Source of the DNA: Acidobacteriota bacterium | Lineage (GTDB): Bacteria; Acidobacteriota; Vicinamibacteria; Marinacidobacterales; Marinacidobacteraceae | Length of the DNA stretch: 34,830 nt | Reading direction: 5' to 3' | Assembly: GCA_009835985.1 (NCBI GenBank) | Contig: VXWI01000018.1 | Location: 1 to 34,830, forward strand | Part shown: positions 23,792-32,089 of the stretch, one piece after another | Layout of the letters: each line of letters starts with the position of its first letter | How positions within the stretch are numbered: position 1 is the first letter of the stretch | The notes under the pieces: model-generated | The model's input: only the letters and a program-made list of their open reading frames with translations | Told to the model about the DNA's origin: nothing | The model's database searches: none | Translations under genes and position numbers: made by a program

Positions 23792-24391
23792 ATGCTCGAC
23801 CTCATCCTCCCCGTCGCGCTCTTCGCGTTCTCCATGTCGATCACGCCCGGGCCCAATAACGTCATGGTCACCGCCTCGGGGGCGAACTTCGGATACCGGC
23901 GGACGATCCCGCACCTCCTGGGCATCGGCCTCGGGTATCCGGCGATGGTGGCCGGGGTCGGATTCGGCCTAGGAGGCGTCTTCGAGGCCGTCCCTGCGGT
24001 GCATGTCGTCCTCAAGTACCTGGGCTCCGGCGCCATCCTCTGGATGGCCTGGAGGATCGCCACGGCCAGCGAGATCGGGCAGACGGCCCAACGGTCCGGA
24101 CGCCCGTTCACCTTCCTGCAGGCCGCCGCCTTCCAGTGGGTGAACCCCAAGGGGTGGGTCGTCGCCATCGGGGCGATCAGCGCCTTCACGACCGTCGAGG
24201 GAGACCTCTTTCTCGAAGTGGGTGCGATCACCTTGAGCTTCGTCTCGGTGAACTACGCCTGCGCTTCGGTCTGGACTCTCTTCGGCGTCGGGATCGGGCG
24301 GCTCCTGAAGCGCGGCAACCGGCTCCGGATCTTCAACGTCACGATGGGTCTCCTGCTCGTCGCCGCCATCGTGCCGTTTTTCGTGGACTGA
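23792..24391 (+). CDS. LysE/RhtB-family amino-acid exporter
   Basis: This is an inner-membrane export protein of 199 residues with six expected hydrophobic segments. The N-terminal signature SITPGPNNVMVTASGANFGYRRTIPHLLGIGLGY is diagnostic for the LysE/RhtB superfamily. A further conserved block is FLQAAAFQWVNPKGWVVAIGAISAF, where the NPK motif is typical of the RhtB branch. Likely substrates are homoserine, threonine or another neutral amino acid, but this cannot be decided from sequence. It is divergent from the acyl-CoA synthetase and 113 nt ahead of accD, which probably has its own promoter. Confidence 0.92.
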   Translation: MLDLILPVALFAFSMSITPGPNNVMVTASGANFGYRRTIPHLLGIGLGYPAMVAGVGFGLGGVFEAVPAVHVVLKYLGSGAILWMAWRIATASEIGQTAQRSGRPFTFLQAAAFQWVNPKGWVVAIGAISAFTTVEGDLFLEVGAITLSFVSVNYACASVWTLFGVGIGRLLKRGNRLRIFNVTMGLLLVAAIVPFFVD

Positions 24392-24487
24392 AGTCCCGGC
24401 CAGGTCGCCCGGAAAGCGGCGGATCACGGCCGCCGGCAGCCTCCGGAGAGCTCCCCGTCGCCTCCCGGCGGCGACCCACCCGTCTGT

Positions 24488-24493
24488 TAGGAT
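24488..24493 (+). promoter_or_regulatory. candidate -10 element of accD
   Basis: TAGGAT, followed by ACCC, ends 11 nt before ATG 24505. It is identical to the hexamer before coaX. The predicted leader is only about 4-5 nt, and no separate Shine-Dalgarno is seen. Confidence 0.4.
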
Positions 24494-24504
24494 ACCCGGC
24501 TCAT

Positions 24505-25440
24505 ATGTCCACCTCGGAAGGGCGCGGGAATCCCGGCGCCAGCGGAGACAGTCGCCCCGGACCCCAGGTCCCGCAGGGCCTCTTCGTCCGCTGCGAGGGG
24601 TGCTCGGAGATCATCTACGGACGGGCGCTCCGCGAGAACCTCGAGGTCTGCCCCCGGTGCGACTTCCACCTGCGCCTCGGCGCGCGCGAGCGCATCGAGA
24701 TGCTGGTTGACGAGGGGGTCTACCGGGAGATTTCGGCAGACATCCGCTCGAACGATCCGCTCCGCTTCCGCGACCGGGTGGAATACCGCGACCGGCTCTC
24801 GAAGGGCGCGGAAAAGACCGGCCTCGACGACGCCGTCATCGTGGTGCGCGCCGAGATCGAGCGCACCCCGGTGGTCCTCGCCGTCATGGAGTACGCCTTC
24901 ATCGGCGGGAGCATGGGCGTGGTGGTGGGCGAGCAGATCACCCGCGCGGTGGAAACCGCCTGCGAGGCCCGGGTCCCGCTGATCGTGGTCTCCTGTTCGG
25001 GCGGCGCCCGGATGCAGGAGGGCGCCCTCTCGCTGATGCAGATGGCCAAGATCTCGTCGGCGCTTGCCGTGCTCGACGATGCGGGACTGCCCTACATCTC
25101 GGTGCTCACGCATCCGACCACCGGCGGCGTCACGGCCAGCTACGCGATGCTCGGCGACATGAACCTCGCCGAGCCCGGAGCCCTCATCGGGTTCGCCGGT
25201 CCCCGCGTGATCCGCCAGACGATCCGCGGCGAACTGCCTCCCGGTTTCCAGCGTTCCGAATTCCTGCTCCGCCACGGGATGCTCGACCGGGTGGTCCACC
25301 GCCGGGACCTTCGGGGCGCGTTGGGCAGTTTCCTGCGATTCATGTACGAACCCGCCGAAGCCGCGGCTTCGGTGGAGAAGGACGCCGCCGCCACGGTGCA
25401 CACCGCACCGGAGCCGGCGCTGGTCCGCACCGCCCGGTAG
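24505..25440 (+). CDS. accD: acetyl-CoA carboxylase carboxyltransferase subunit beta
   Basis: AccD with AccA transfers carboxyl from biotin to acetyl-CoA, making malonyl-CoA for fatty-acid synthesis. At 311 residues it has the normal length. It carries the N-terminal zinc ribbon (C30, C33, C49, C52: RCEGCSEI ... EVCPRC) found in bacterial AccD and absent from propionyl-CoA carboxylases. It continues with GLDDAVIVVRAEI, FIGGSMGVVVGEQITRA, CSGGARMQEGALSLMQMAK, THPTTGGVTASYAMLGD, and AEPGALIGFAGPRVIRQTI. ATG 24505 begins the protein although the frame is open further upstream. folC follows by 27 nt, a common bacterial pairing. accA is not in the window. Confidence 0.96.
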   Translation: MSTSEGRGNPGASGDSRPGPQVPQGLFVRCEGCSEIIYGRALRENLEVCPRCDFHLRLGARERIEMLVDEGVYREISADIRSNDPLRFRDRVEYRDRLSKGAEKTGLDDAVIVVRAEIERTPVVLAVMEYAFIGGSMGVVVGEQITRAVETACEARVPLIVVSCSGGARMQEGALSLMQMAKISSALAVLDDAGLPYISVLTHPTTGGVTASYAMLGDMNLAEPGALIGFAGPRVIRQTIRGELPPGFQRSEFLLRHGMLDRVVHRRDLRGALGSFLRFMYEPAEAAASVEKDAAATVHTAPEPALVRTAR

Positions 25441-25467
25441 AGCCGGCGGTCCCTTCCGCACCTCCCC

Positions 25468-26874
25468 ATGTTGTACGAGGAGGCGCTCGCTTTCCTGAAG
25501 AGCCGCGAGCAGTTCCACGTCAAGGTGGGCACCCGGAACATCCGGCTGCTCGCTCGGGCGCTCGGCCACCCCGAGCACCGGTTCCCATCGGTGGTCGTCG
25601 CGGGAACGAACGGGAAGGGATCCACCGTCGCCATCCTGGACTCGATCCTGCGAGCCCACGGGCTTCGAACCGGGCGCTTCACCTCGCCCCATCTCGTTTC
25701 CATCGGCGAGCGCATCCTGGTGAACGGGCGCCAGCTTCCGGAGGCCGAGTTCGCCGGACGGATCGGTGAGATCGCCAGCGCGGCCGAGCGCCTGCCTGCG
25801 GATCAGCAGCCGTCGTTCTTCGAGACCATCACCGGCGCCGCTTTCCTCGCCTTCGCCCGGCACGAGGTCGACGCGGCCGTGTTCGAGGTCGGGATGGGCG
25901 GCCGCTGGGACGCCACGACCGCGACCGACGCGCCGCTCGGACTCGTGACCCGCATCGCCCTGGATCACGAGCGTTATCTGGGCCGGACGGTTCGCGAGAT
26001 CGCGGGCGAGAAGGGCGCGATAGCGCGGCCCGGCGGCGAGTTGCTGGCGGCCCGGCAGGATCCCGAAGCGGCCGAGGTCCTCGCGGCCAGTGCCCGGGAC
26101 CGCGGCGCCCGCTTCCGGGACGTGGCCCGGGAAACGACCCTCGATTGCGCGGTCCACCGGACCGGCGCCGCCGGAGTTCTTTCGACCCCCGGAGCGACCT
26201 ACGACGACCTCTGGCTGCCGCTGCCCGGCCGGCATCAACTGGACAACCTCGCGCTCGCGGTCCGGGGGGCGGAGCGGCTCTTCGCCCGGGAAAAACTCGG
26301 AGCGATCGACCCGGTTCGGGTCCGGCAGGGCGTCTCTGCGGTCCGCTGGCCGGGACGACTGGAATGGCTGCCCGCTGACGGGAGCCGTCCGCGTCTCCTC
26401 CTCGACGCCGCCCACAATCCGAGCGGCGCCGAGCGGCTCGCCGAGTACCTGCACACCCTCGGGCGGAACGGGCGTCGGGTGCTGGTCTTCGGAGCCAGCC
26501 GCGACAAGAGGGTCGAGGAGATGCTGGAGCCGCTGGCGCCGCACTTCCAGCAGGTCCTCCTGACCGCCGCCGCGACCCGGCGGGCGCTCCCCATCGCCGA
26601 CCTGAAGGCCAGCGCGGAGCGGGTGTTTGCCGCAAACGGCGCCCGCGCGGAAACCGTAGAGGACGTACCGCAGGCGCTCGCCAGGGCCTGCCGGCTCGCC
26701 GGCCGCAACGGTGAGGTGGTGATCGCGGGCTCGATCTTCCTCCTCGGGGACGCACTTCGTCTGCTCCGCGAGGCGAAGGGCGACCGCCTCGATCAGGAAG
26801 TGATCGAGATGCCGCTGCTCCCGACGGAGCCATCCGGCCGGACCGGAACCGAACGGCGTTCCTCCGCCGCCTGA
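25468..26874 (+). CDS. folC: folylpolyglutamate synthase / dihydrofolate synthase
   Basis: FolC adds glutamate to dihydropteroate and to reduced folates, using ATP. It is a Mur-ligase-fold enzyme of 468 residues. Motifs: VVVAGTNGKGSTVAIL (P-loop, G46-S52), GRFTSPHLVSIGERI, FEVGMGGRWDATTATDAPLGLVTRIALDHERYLGRTVREIAGEKGAI with the lysine normally carbamylated, LPGRHQLDNLALAV, VRWPGRLEW, and the C-terminal domain entry LLLDAAHNPSGAERL. It lies between accD and proS in one orientation with short gaps, so co-transcription is likely. Confidence 0.94.
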   Translation: MLYEEALAFLKSREQFHVKVGTRNIRLLARALGHPEHRFPSVVVAGTNGKGSTVAILDSILRAHGLRTGRFTSPHLVSIGERILVNGRQLPEAEFAGRIGEIASAAERLPADQQPSFFETITGAAFLAFARHEVDAAVFEVGMGGRWDATTATDAPLGLVTRIALDHERYLGRTVREIAGEKGAIARPGGELLAARQDPEAAEVLAASARDRGARFRDVARETTLDCAVHRTGAAGVLSTPGATYDDLWLPLPGRHQLDNLALAVRGAERLFAREKLGAIDPVRVRQGVSAVRWPGRLEWLPADGSRPRLLLDAAHNPSGAERLAEYLHTLGRNGRRVLVFGASRDKRVEEMLEPLAPHFQQVLLTAAATRRALPIADLKASAERVFAANGARAETVEDVPQALARACRLAGRNGEVVIAGSIFLLGDALRLLREAKGDRLDQEVIEMPLLPTEPSGRTGTERRSSAA

Positions 26875-26901
26875 CGCGCTAGGCGGCCGTCGGGTCGTCG
26901 G

Positions 26902-26907
26902 TACACT
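26902..26907 (+). promoter_or_regulatory. candidate -10 element of proS
   Basis: TACACT followed by CCGC ends 16 nt before ATG 26924 in the 49-nt folC-proS gap. It could provide a second promoter within the accD-folC-proS-plsB run. Confidence 0.3.
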
Positions 26908-26923
26908 CCGCCCCGCTTCCCCG

Positions 26924-28690
26924 ATGCGACTCGCCCACCACTTCGGTCTCACGCTCCGCGAGGCCCCCGCCGGCATCGAAGCCGAGAGCCATCGGCTGCT
27001 CCTCCGCGCCGGCTTCATCCGGCAGCTCGGCCAGGGCCTTTACTCCTATCTCCCGCTGGCGCACCGCTCGATCACCCGGATCGAGAACATCCTGCGCGAG
27101 GAAATGAACCGGATCGGCGGTCAGGAGATGACCATGCCGGTCGTCCACCCGGCCGAGATCTGGCGCCGGTCGGGTCGCTACAACGCCGTCGGGCCGGAGA
27201 TGGCGCGGTTCAAGGACCGCAAGAACAGCGACCTCGTCCTCGCCATGACCCACGAAGAGGTGGTGGCCGACCTCTGCCGGAGCGAGATCCGGTCCCACCG
27301 GCAGCTTCCCCAACTCGTCTACCACATCCAGACCAAGTTCCGGGACGATCCCCGGCCCCGGGCGGGACTGATCCGCGTGCGCGAATTCACGATGAAGGAC
27401 TCCTACACCCTCGACCAGGACGCCGAGGGACTCGAGCGCCAGTACCGCGCCCACTACGAGGCCTACTTCCGCATCTTCGGGCGCTGTGGGTTGCCCACGA
27501 TCGCCGTCGGCTCCGATGTCGGCATGATGGGCGGCAGCCAGGCGCACGAGTTCATGTACCTGACGCCGGTGGGCGAGGACACCCTGGTGCTCTGCGACGG
27601 CTGCGGCTACTCGGCGAACCGGCAGATCGCCTCCTTCGCCAAGACCCCGGCGGAGCCGGAGGCGCCGCTGCCGCTCGAACGGGTCGATACCCCGGGCGCC
27701 CGCACGATCGACGAACTCAGCACCTTCCTGGAGATCCCGGCCGCCCGCACGGCGAAGGCGGTGTTCCTCACCGCCGGGCTCGACGGCGGCGCCCGGGAGG
27801 AACTTGTGGTCGCGATCATCCGGGGCGACATGGATGTCAACGAGACGAAGCTCGCGAACGCGGTCGGCGCCTCCTGGCTCCGCCCCGCCGAGGACGAGGC
27901 GATCCTGAGCGCCGGCGCCACGCCCGGATACGCCTCGCCGATCGGGCTCGACTCCGGCACCGTGGTCGTCGATGACTCGATTCCCGCCTCACCGAACCTG
28001 GTGGCCGGCGCAAACGAGCGCGACGTCCACTTCCGGAACGTGAACGCGGGACGGGACTACGACCCGGGGCTCGTCACCGACATCGCGGTGGCGGAGGATG
28101 GCCACTGCTGCGTCATGTGCGGAAAGCCGGTCCGCACCTCGCGGGGCGTCGAAGTCGGCAACATCTTTCAACTCGGAACCCGCTACGGCGACGCCGCCGG
28201 CGCCCGTTTCCTCGACGAGGAGGGTGCCGAGCGGCCCATCTGGATGGGTTCCTACGGCATCGGCTCGGGCCGGCTCCTCGCCTGCGTGGCGGAGGAGCAC
28301 CACGACGCGAACGGCCTCCGCTGGCCGATGAGCGTTTCCCCGTACGACGTGCACCTGATTCCGCTGGCCGGCCGCGCGGCGGAGGACGAGGCGGGCGCGG
28401 TTGCGGAACGCCTGCACGACGAACTCCAGGACGCCGGGCTCGAAGTGTTGCTCGACGACCGGGACGAACGGGCGGGGGTGAAGTTCGCGGACGCCGACCT
28501 CATCGGAATCCCCCTGCGGGTGGTGATCTCGGGACGCTCGCTGGGCCGCGGCGGCGCGGAGGTTCGCATCCGCGGTGAGGACGCGTCCGAAATCGTGCCG
28601 CTCGCGCGCCTCGCCGAAGCCCTCACGGTGCGCCGGACGGCACTCCTGGAACAGATCGAGGAAGCCGTCCAGGTCCCGGCATTCGGCTGA
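26924..28690 (+). CDS. proS: prolyl-tRNA synthetase, bacterial type with editing insertion
   Basis: This is a class II aminoacyl-tRNA synthetase charging tRNA(Pro), 588 residues. The order is motif 1 region (GLYSYLPLAHRSITRIENILREEMNRIGGQEM), motif 2 (QTKFRDDPRPRAGLIRVREFTMKDSYT), the bacterial INS editing domain between about 225 and 400 that hydrolyses Ala-tRNA(Pro), motif 3 (GSYGIGSGRLLACVAEEHHD), then the anticodon-binding domain (VSPYDVHLIPL ... VLLDDRDERAGVKFADADLIGIPLRVVI). Its length and insertion place it in the prokaryote-like rather than eukaryote-like ProRS group. Two extra Cys pairs are seen, DGCGYSANR and CCVMCGKPV, and could bind zinc. The plsB-like gene follows by 19 nt. Confidence 0.96.
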   Translation: MRLAHHFGLTLREAPAGIEAESHRLLLRAGFIRQLGQGLYSYLPLAHRSITRIENILREEMNRIGGQEMTMPVVHPAEIWRRSGRYNAVGPEMARFKDRKNSDLVLAMTHEEVVADLCRSEIRSHRQLPQLVYHIQTKFRDDPRPRAGLIRVREFTMKDSYTLDQDAEGLERQYRAHYEAYFRIFGRCGLPTIAVGSDVGMMGGSQAHEFMYLTPVGEDTLVLCDGCGYSANRQIASFAKTPAEPEAPLPLERVDTPGARTIDELSTFLEIPAARTAKAVFLTAGLDGGAREELVVAIIRGDMDVNETKLANAVGASWLRPAEDEAILSAGATPGYASPIGLDSGTVVVDDSIPASPNLVAGANERDVHFRNVNAGRDYDPGLVTDIAVAEDGHCCVMCGKPVRTSRGVEVGNIFQLGTRYGDAAGARFLDEEGAERPIWMGSYGIGSGRLLACVAEEHHDANGLRWPMSVSPYDVHLIPLAGRAAEDEAGAVAERLHDELQDAGLEVLLDDRDERAGVKFADADLIGIPLRVVISGRSLGRGGAEVRIRGEDASEIVPLARLAEALTVRRTALLEQIEEAVQVPAFG

Positions 28691-28709
28691 CGGACGGAGG
28701 CCGAGGGCC

Positions 28710-30134
28710 GTGTTCGAATGGATCTCCGTTCCGCTTCCCGTTTTCGCGCTGCTGGTGGCCGGGTGCCTCTACGGACTGATCGTCCGGCCGCTCTGGCGGC
28801 GGCGTAGCGAGCGGCGCAACACCCACGCCTTCCATGAGGCGCAGGGCCGGCTCGCAATTCAGCCGTCCGCCTTCCAGCTCCTGAAGCCGACCAGCACGGC
28901 CGACCTGCTGATGGTGGACCCGCTCGTGCAGGAGGCGATTGTCAAGGAGGCGGAGCGGAGCGAAACCGACCAGTGCGACGCACTGGTCGAGGCGCGGAAC
29001 TATGCCCGGGAGATCGTTCCCTCACTCAGTGCCGGCCTGTACTTCCGGCTCATTCACGGTCCGGTGAAGCGGACCATGCTCAATCTCTTCCGCGTGCGGG
29101 TCCGCTACGTGGACGAAGGGGCGATCGTGCGGGCCGCCCGGACCTCCACCCCGGTCTTTGTCCTCAACCACCGCAGCAACCTCGACTATGTGATCGCGGC
29201 GACCTCCCTCGCCGACCGGGCCATCCTTTCGTTCGCGGTGGGCGAATGGGCGCGCTACTGGCCGCTTGAGGGCCTCCTCCGCGCTCTCGGCGGCTTCTTC
29301 GTGCGCCGCGGGTCCGGGAACCCTCTGTACCGCGCTGTCCTCGCCGCCCATGTGAAGACCGCCATCGGCGCCGGCGTACCGCAGGCGTTCTTCATCGAGG
29401 GCCGCTTCTCGGACGACGGGAAGCTCGGGAGCCCGCGCCTCGGCCTCCTCGACTACGCGGTGCGGTCCTTCGACCCCGAAACAGGCCGCGACGTGGCGTT
29501 CGTACCGGTGGCGGTCAACTACGACCGCGTCATCGAGGACAAGAACCTCCAGATCATGAAGGCCAGCGGCAAGCGGGCGACGCGGTTCGGATCCTGGCGA
29601 GCGACAGCGGCGTTCCTGGGCCACCAGCTCTGGCTGCGGCTGAACCGCCGCTGGAAGCCCTTCGGTCACGCCACGCTCAGCGTGGGCGCACCTCTGTCGC
29701 TCCGGGACTGGCTACAGGGCCGGGATTTCGACCCCCGAACGGTCGACCGCGAGGCACGCTTCGCCGAGGTGGGGGTGCTCGCCGACGACCTCATGCGGCG
29801 CATCGCCGACATCATGCCGGTGCTCCCGGTGCCGCTGATGGCGACGGTCATTCGCGACCGGGGCGATGACGGCGTCACGAAGACCGAGGCGCGGGCGGCC
29901 GCCTTCGAGATCCTGGAGACCCTGGCTGCACGCCCGGGCGAGGCCGACATACCGCGGGAGGACTGGGAACCCGCTGTGGAGCTGGGCGTCCAACTCCTGA
30001 TTCAACGGCAGATGGTCAAAGCCGACAGAGGGCGCCTGCGGATCCTCGAGCCACGCCGCCACTTCGTGGACTATTACGCCAACTCGATCGGACACCTCAT
30101 CCCGGAGCGGCCCGCCGCGACGTCAGGCCGTTGA
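28710..30134 (+). CDS. PlsB-like glycerol-3-phosphate/lysophospholipid acyltransferase
   Basis: This is a membrane acyltransferase of 474 residues. The start is GTG 28710, preceded by GGAGG; upstream codons of the open frame overlap proS and are Arg/Ser-rich. One N-terminal membrane segment (about 5-25) is followed by the four acyltransferase blocks: NHRSNLDY (153-160, the HX4D catalytic pair), FFVRRGSGNPLYR (about 196-208), FFIEGRFSDDGKL (about 227-239) and VPVAVNYDRV (265-274). Spacing and the EGR block match PlsB, but E. coli PlsB is about 807 residues and this protein lacks its long N- and C-terminal parts. It probably makes lysophosphatidate or a related lipid. It overlaps the convergent DUF418 gene by 12 nt. 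Confidence 0.85.
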   Translation: MFEWISVPLPVFALLVAGCLYGLIVRPLWRRRSERRNTHAFHEAQGRLAIQPSAFQLLKPTSTADLLMVDPLVQEAIVKEAERSETDQCDALVEARNYAREIVPSLSAGLYFRLIHGPVKRTMLNLFRVRVRYVDEGAIVRAARTSTPVFVLNHRSNLDYVIAATSLADRAILSFAVGEWARYWPLEGLLRALGGFFVRRGSGNPLYRAVLAAHVKTAIGAGVPQAFFIEGRFSDDGKLGSPRLGLLDYAVRSFDPETGRDVAFVPVAVNYDRVIEDKNLQIMKASGKRATRFGSWRATAAFLGHQLWLRLNRRWKPFGHATLSVGAPLSLRDWLQGRDFDPRTVDREARFAEVGVLADDLMRRIADIMPVLPVPLMATVIRDRGDDGVTKTEARAAAFEILETLAARPGEADIPREDWEPAVELGVQLLIQRQMVKADRGRLRILEPRRHFVDYYANSIGHLIPERPAATSGR

Positions 30135-31367
30135 AGAGCTCGTTTTCGTACCCGGCAACCGTCCATACGTGAGTGTCCGCCACAGCCACTCCAGCGGGCC
30201 GTAGGCGTACCGGCGCATCCAGATCGGCGACAGCCACAACTGAAACCCCCACACCGCGAAGACGATCAGGAGTTGCTGGTAGCGCTCGACGCTCCCGAAG
30301 AGGCCCAGCCCGTGGCCGTAGAAGATCGTGGTGCAGAGCACCGTCTGGAGCAGGTAGTTCGTGAAGGCCATCCGGCCCACCGCCGCGAGCCGCGCCTGGA
30401 GGCCCGGCAGGAAGCCGCGGCGCACGGCCAGCATGACCAGGCCGACATATCCAAGCGCCACCGGGATGCAGCCCCAGGAATTGAAGAGAGTGCCGAAGAA
30501 CATGGACCGCTGCCAGGCCCAATCGCCCGCGAAGTTCCACCACATGCCGAAAGCCACCAGCGGCAAGCCCGCCAGGAGGCCGATGGAGGCGAGCCGCCGA
30601 TAGAACCGGTCGTCCTTCGCCGCGCTCAGCACTCCCCACTTGTAGAGCGCCATACCGATGAGCATCAGCCCGCCGCAGAACCAGATGGCGAAGAACGGCA
30701 GCAAGCCGAGGTGGATTCCGAGCGCCTCCGCCGCCCGGACCGGCTGCTGTTCGCTCCAGCCGCCCCGGTAGGCCGCGACCTCGGCCTCCAGTTCGGAGGC
30801 GTCGGGCTTCCATCCCCTCTCGACCTCGGAGATCGCTTCGTCCGGGATTTCGGGAAGCGTCAGCGCGGATCCGGCGGCGACCAGGAGCAGACTCGTCGCC
30901 GTGAGCGAGGCCAATCCAGCGACCAGCAGCGTGCGCGGGCGGCGTCGCCGCAACAGATAGACCAGACATCCGCAGATCGCGTAGGTCACCAGGATGTCCC
31001 CGGCCCAGAGGAGATAGGCGTGCGCCAGTCCGAACGTCAGCAGCCAGCCCATCCGGCGGTAGTGCCATCCTGCGGGGCGGCCGGCCCGCGCCTCGATGCG
31101 ATCGGCGAAGAGGCAGACTCCCGCACCGAACAGCATCGAGAACAGGGTGAGGAGCTTCTGGCTGAAGAAGACGTGAGCGAATGCCCAGACCCCGAGGTTG
31201 ATCCCGGTGAGGTCACCAAACGCCGTCGGGTTCTGGTACGCCGGGGCCGGCATCGCGAAGAGCTGGATGTTCATCACCAGGATGCCGAGCAGCGCGAAAC
31301 CGCGCAGGACATCCAGGCCGGCGATGCGCCCGCGAGCCTCCACCGGCTTCGCGAGGCCGGCGCTCAA
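30123..31367 (-). CDS. DUF418 / YeiB-like multi-pass membrane protein
   Basis: This 414-residue inner-membrane protein has about nine to ten hydrophobic segments. It opens RIAGLDVLRGFALLGILVMNIQLF, shared by YeiB-like proteins and related to acyltransferase-3 folds, and ends with the DUF418 signature (MAFTNYLLQTVLCTTIFYGHGLGLF ... RRYAYGPLEWLWRTLTYGRLP). The start is taken as TTG 31367, three codon positions after the aquaporin stop with CGGAG upstream; GTG eight codons later is an alternative. The tight junction suggests translational coupling to the aquaporin. Function of the family is not established. Confidence 0.88.
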   Translation of the reverse strand: MSAGLAKPVEARGRIAGLDVLRGFALLGILVMNIQLFAMPAPAYQNPTAFGDLTGINLGVWAFAHVFFSQKLLTLFSMLFGAGVCLFADRIEARAGRPAGWHYRRMGWLLTFGLAHAYLLWAGDILVTYAICGCLVYLLRRRRPRTLLVAGLASLTATSLLLVAAGSALTLPEIPDEAISEVERGWKPDASELEAEVAAYRGGWSEQQPVRAAEALGIHLGLLPFFAIWFCGGLMLIGMALYKWGVLSAAKDDRFYRRLASIGLLAGLPLVAFGMWWNFAGDWAWQRSMFFGTLFNSWGCIPVALGYVGLVMLAVRRGFLPGLQARLAAVGRMAFTNYLLQTVLCTTIFYGHGLGLFGSVERYQQLLIVFAVWGFQLWLSPIWMRRYAYGPLEWLWRTLTYGRLPGTKTSSSTA

Positions 31368-31368
31368 C

Positions 31369-32031
31369 TCAGGCTCCGGGCGAGTCCCTGTACAACCAGC
31401 CGACGAAACGGGTCGCGATGAGCGCGCCGACGATCTCCATGAGCACGAACATGGGAGCGTCCATTGGCCGAATGCCGCAGAAGGTGTCCGTGAAGCTCCG
31501 CGCGAGGGTCACTGCCGGGTTCGCGAACGAGGTCGAAGCGGTGAACCAGCAGGCGGCGAAGATGTAGATGCCCACCGCGGCCGCCACCGCTCGCGGGCGG
31601 ACCTTGATGCAGCCGAAGATGGTCAGGATCAACCCGAAGGTGGCCACCACCTCGGAGACCCACTGCCCCGGTCCGGTCCGCACCTGGGTCGCGGTCTGGA
31701 GGAGCGGGAGGTCGAACATCAGGTGCGTCACGAGCATCCCGGCGAGGCCGCCCGCCGCCTGGACGACGACGTAGAGCGCGGCGTCGCGCCCGGAAATCTC
31801 CTTCCGGAGCAGGAAGGCGAGCGTCACCGCCGGATTGATGTGGCAGCCGGACACCGGAGCGAAGAGCCAGATGAGGACCACGAGGCCAGCGCCGATGGCC
31901 GCGGTGGTCCCGATGAGCGCCACCCCGTCGTTGCCGCCCGACAGGTTGACGGCCATGATGCCGGCGCCGATGATCACCGCGAGCAGGCCGGCGGTGCCGA
32001 GGAATTCGGCGACGAGGCGTCGGGTCAGCAT
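31369..32031 (-). CDS. MIP-family aquaporin/glyceroporin-like channel
   Basis: This is a 220-residue channel with six membrane segments and two NPA half-helices: SGCHINPAVTLAF and TSFANPAVTLARSF, the latter including the selectivity-filter Arg. The segment IYIFAACWFTASTSFANPAVTLARSFTDTFCGIRP closely resembles the small bacterial aquaporins often encoded in arsenic-resistance operons (AqpS-like), which pass arsenite or methylated arsenicals. No ars genes are visible here. It lies between a Dyp peroxidase gene (58 nt upstream) and a DUF418 gene (1 nt after the stop), all on the minus strand. The solute could be water, glycerol, peroxide or a metalloid. Confidence 0.9.
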   Translation of the reverse strand: MLTRRLVAEFLGTAGLLAVIIGAGIMAVNLSGGNDGVALIGTTAAIGAGLVVLIWLFAPVSGCHINPAVTLAFLLRKEISGRDAALYVVVQAAGGLAGMLVTHLMFDLPLLQTATQVRTGPGQWVSEVVATFGLILTIFGCIKVRPRAVAAAVGIYIFAACWFTASTSFANPAVTLARSFTDTFCGIRPMDAPMFVLMEIVGALIATRFVGWLYRDSPGA

Positions 32032-32089
32032 CGAACGTGCGCGGTGCGTACGGTAATCGCTTGGCGGCGTTCCGCGACGGCCGCCGCGC

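Noticed and set aside
24487-27018. Long minus-strand open frame (843 codons) across accD and folC
   Set aside because: It spans two confident genes on the other strand and has low-complexity composition with no recognisable fold.
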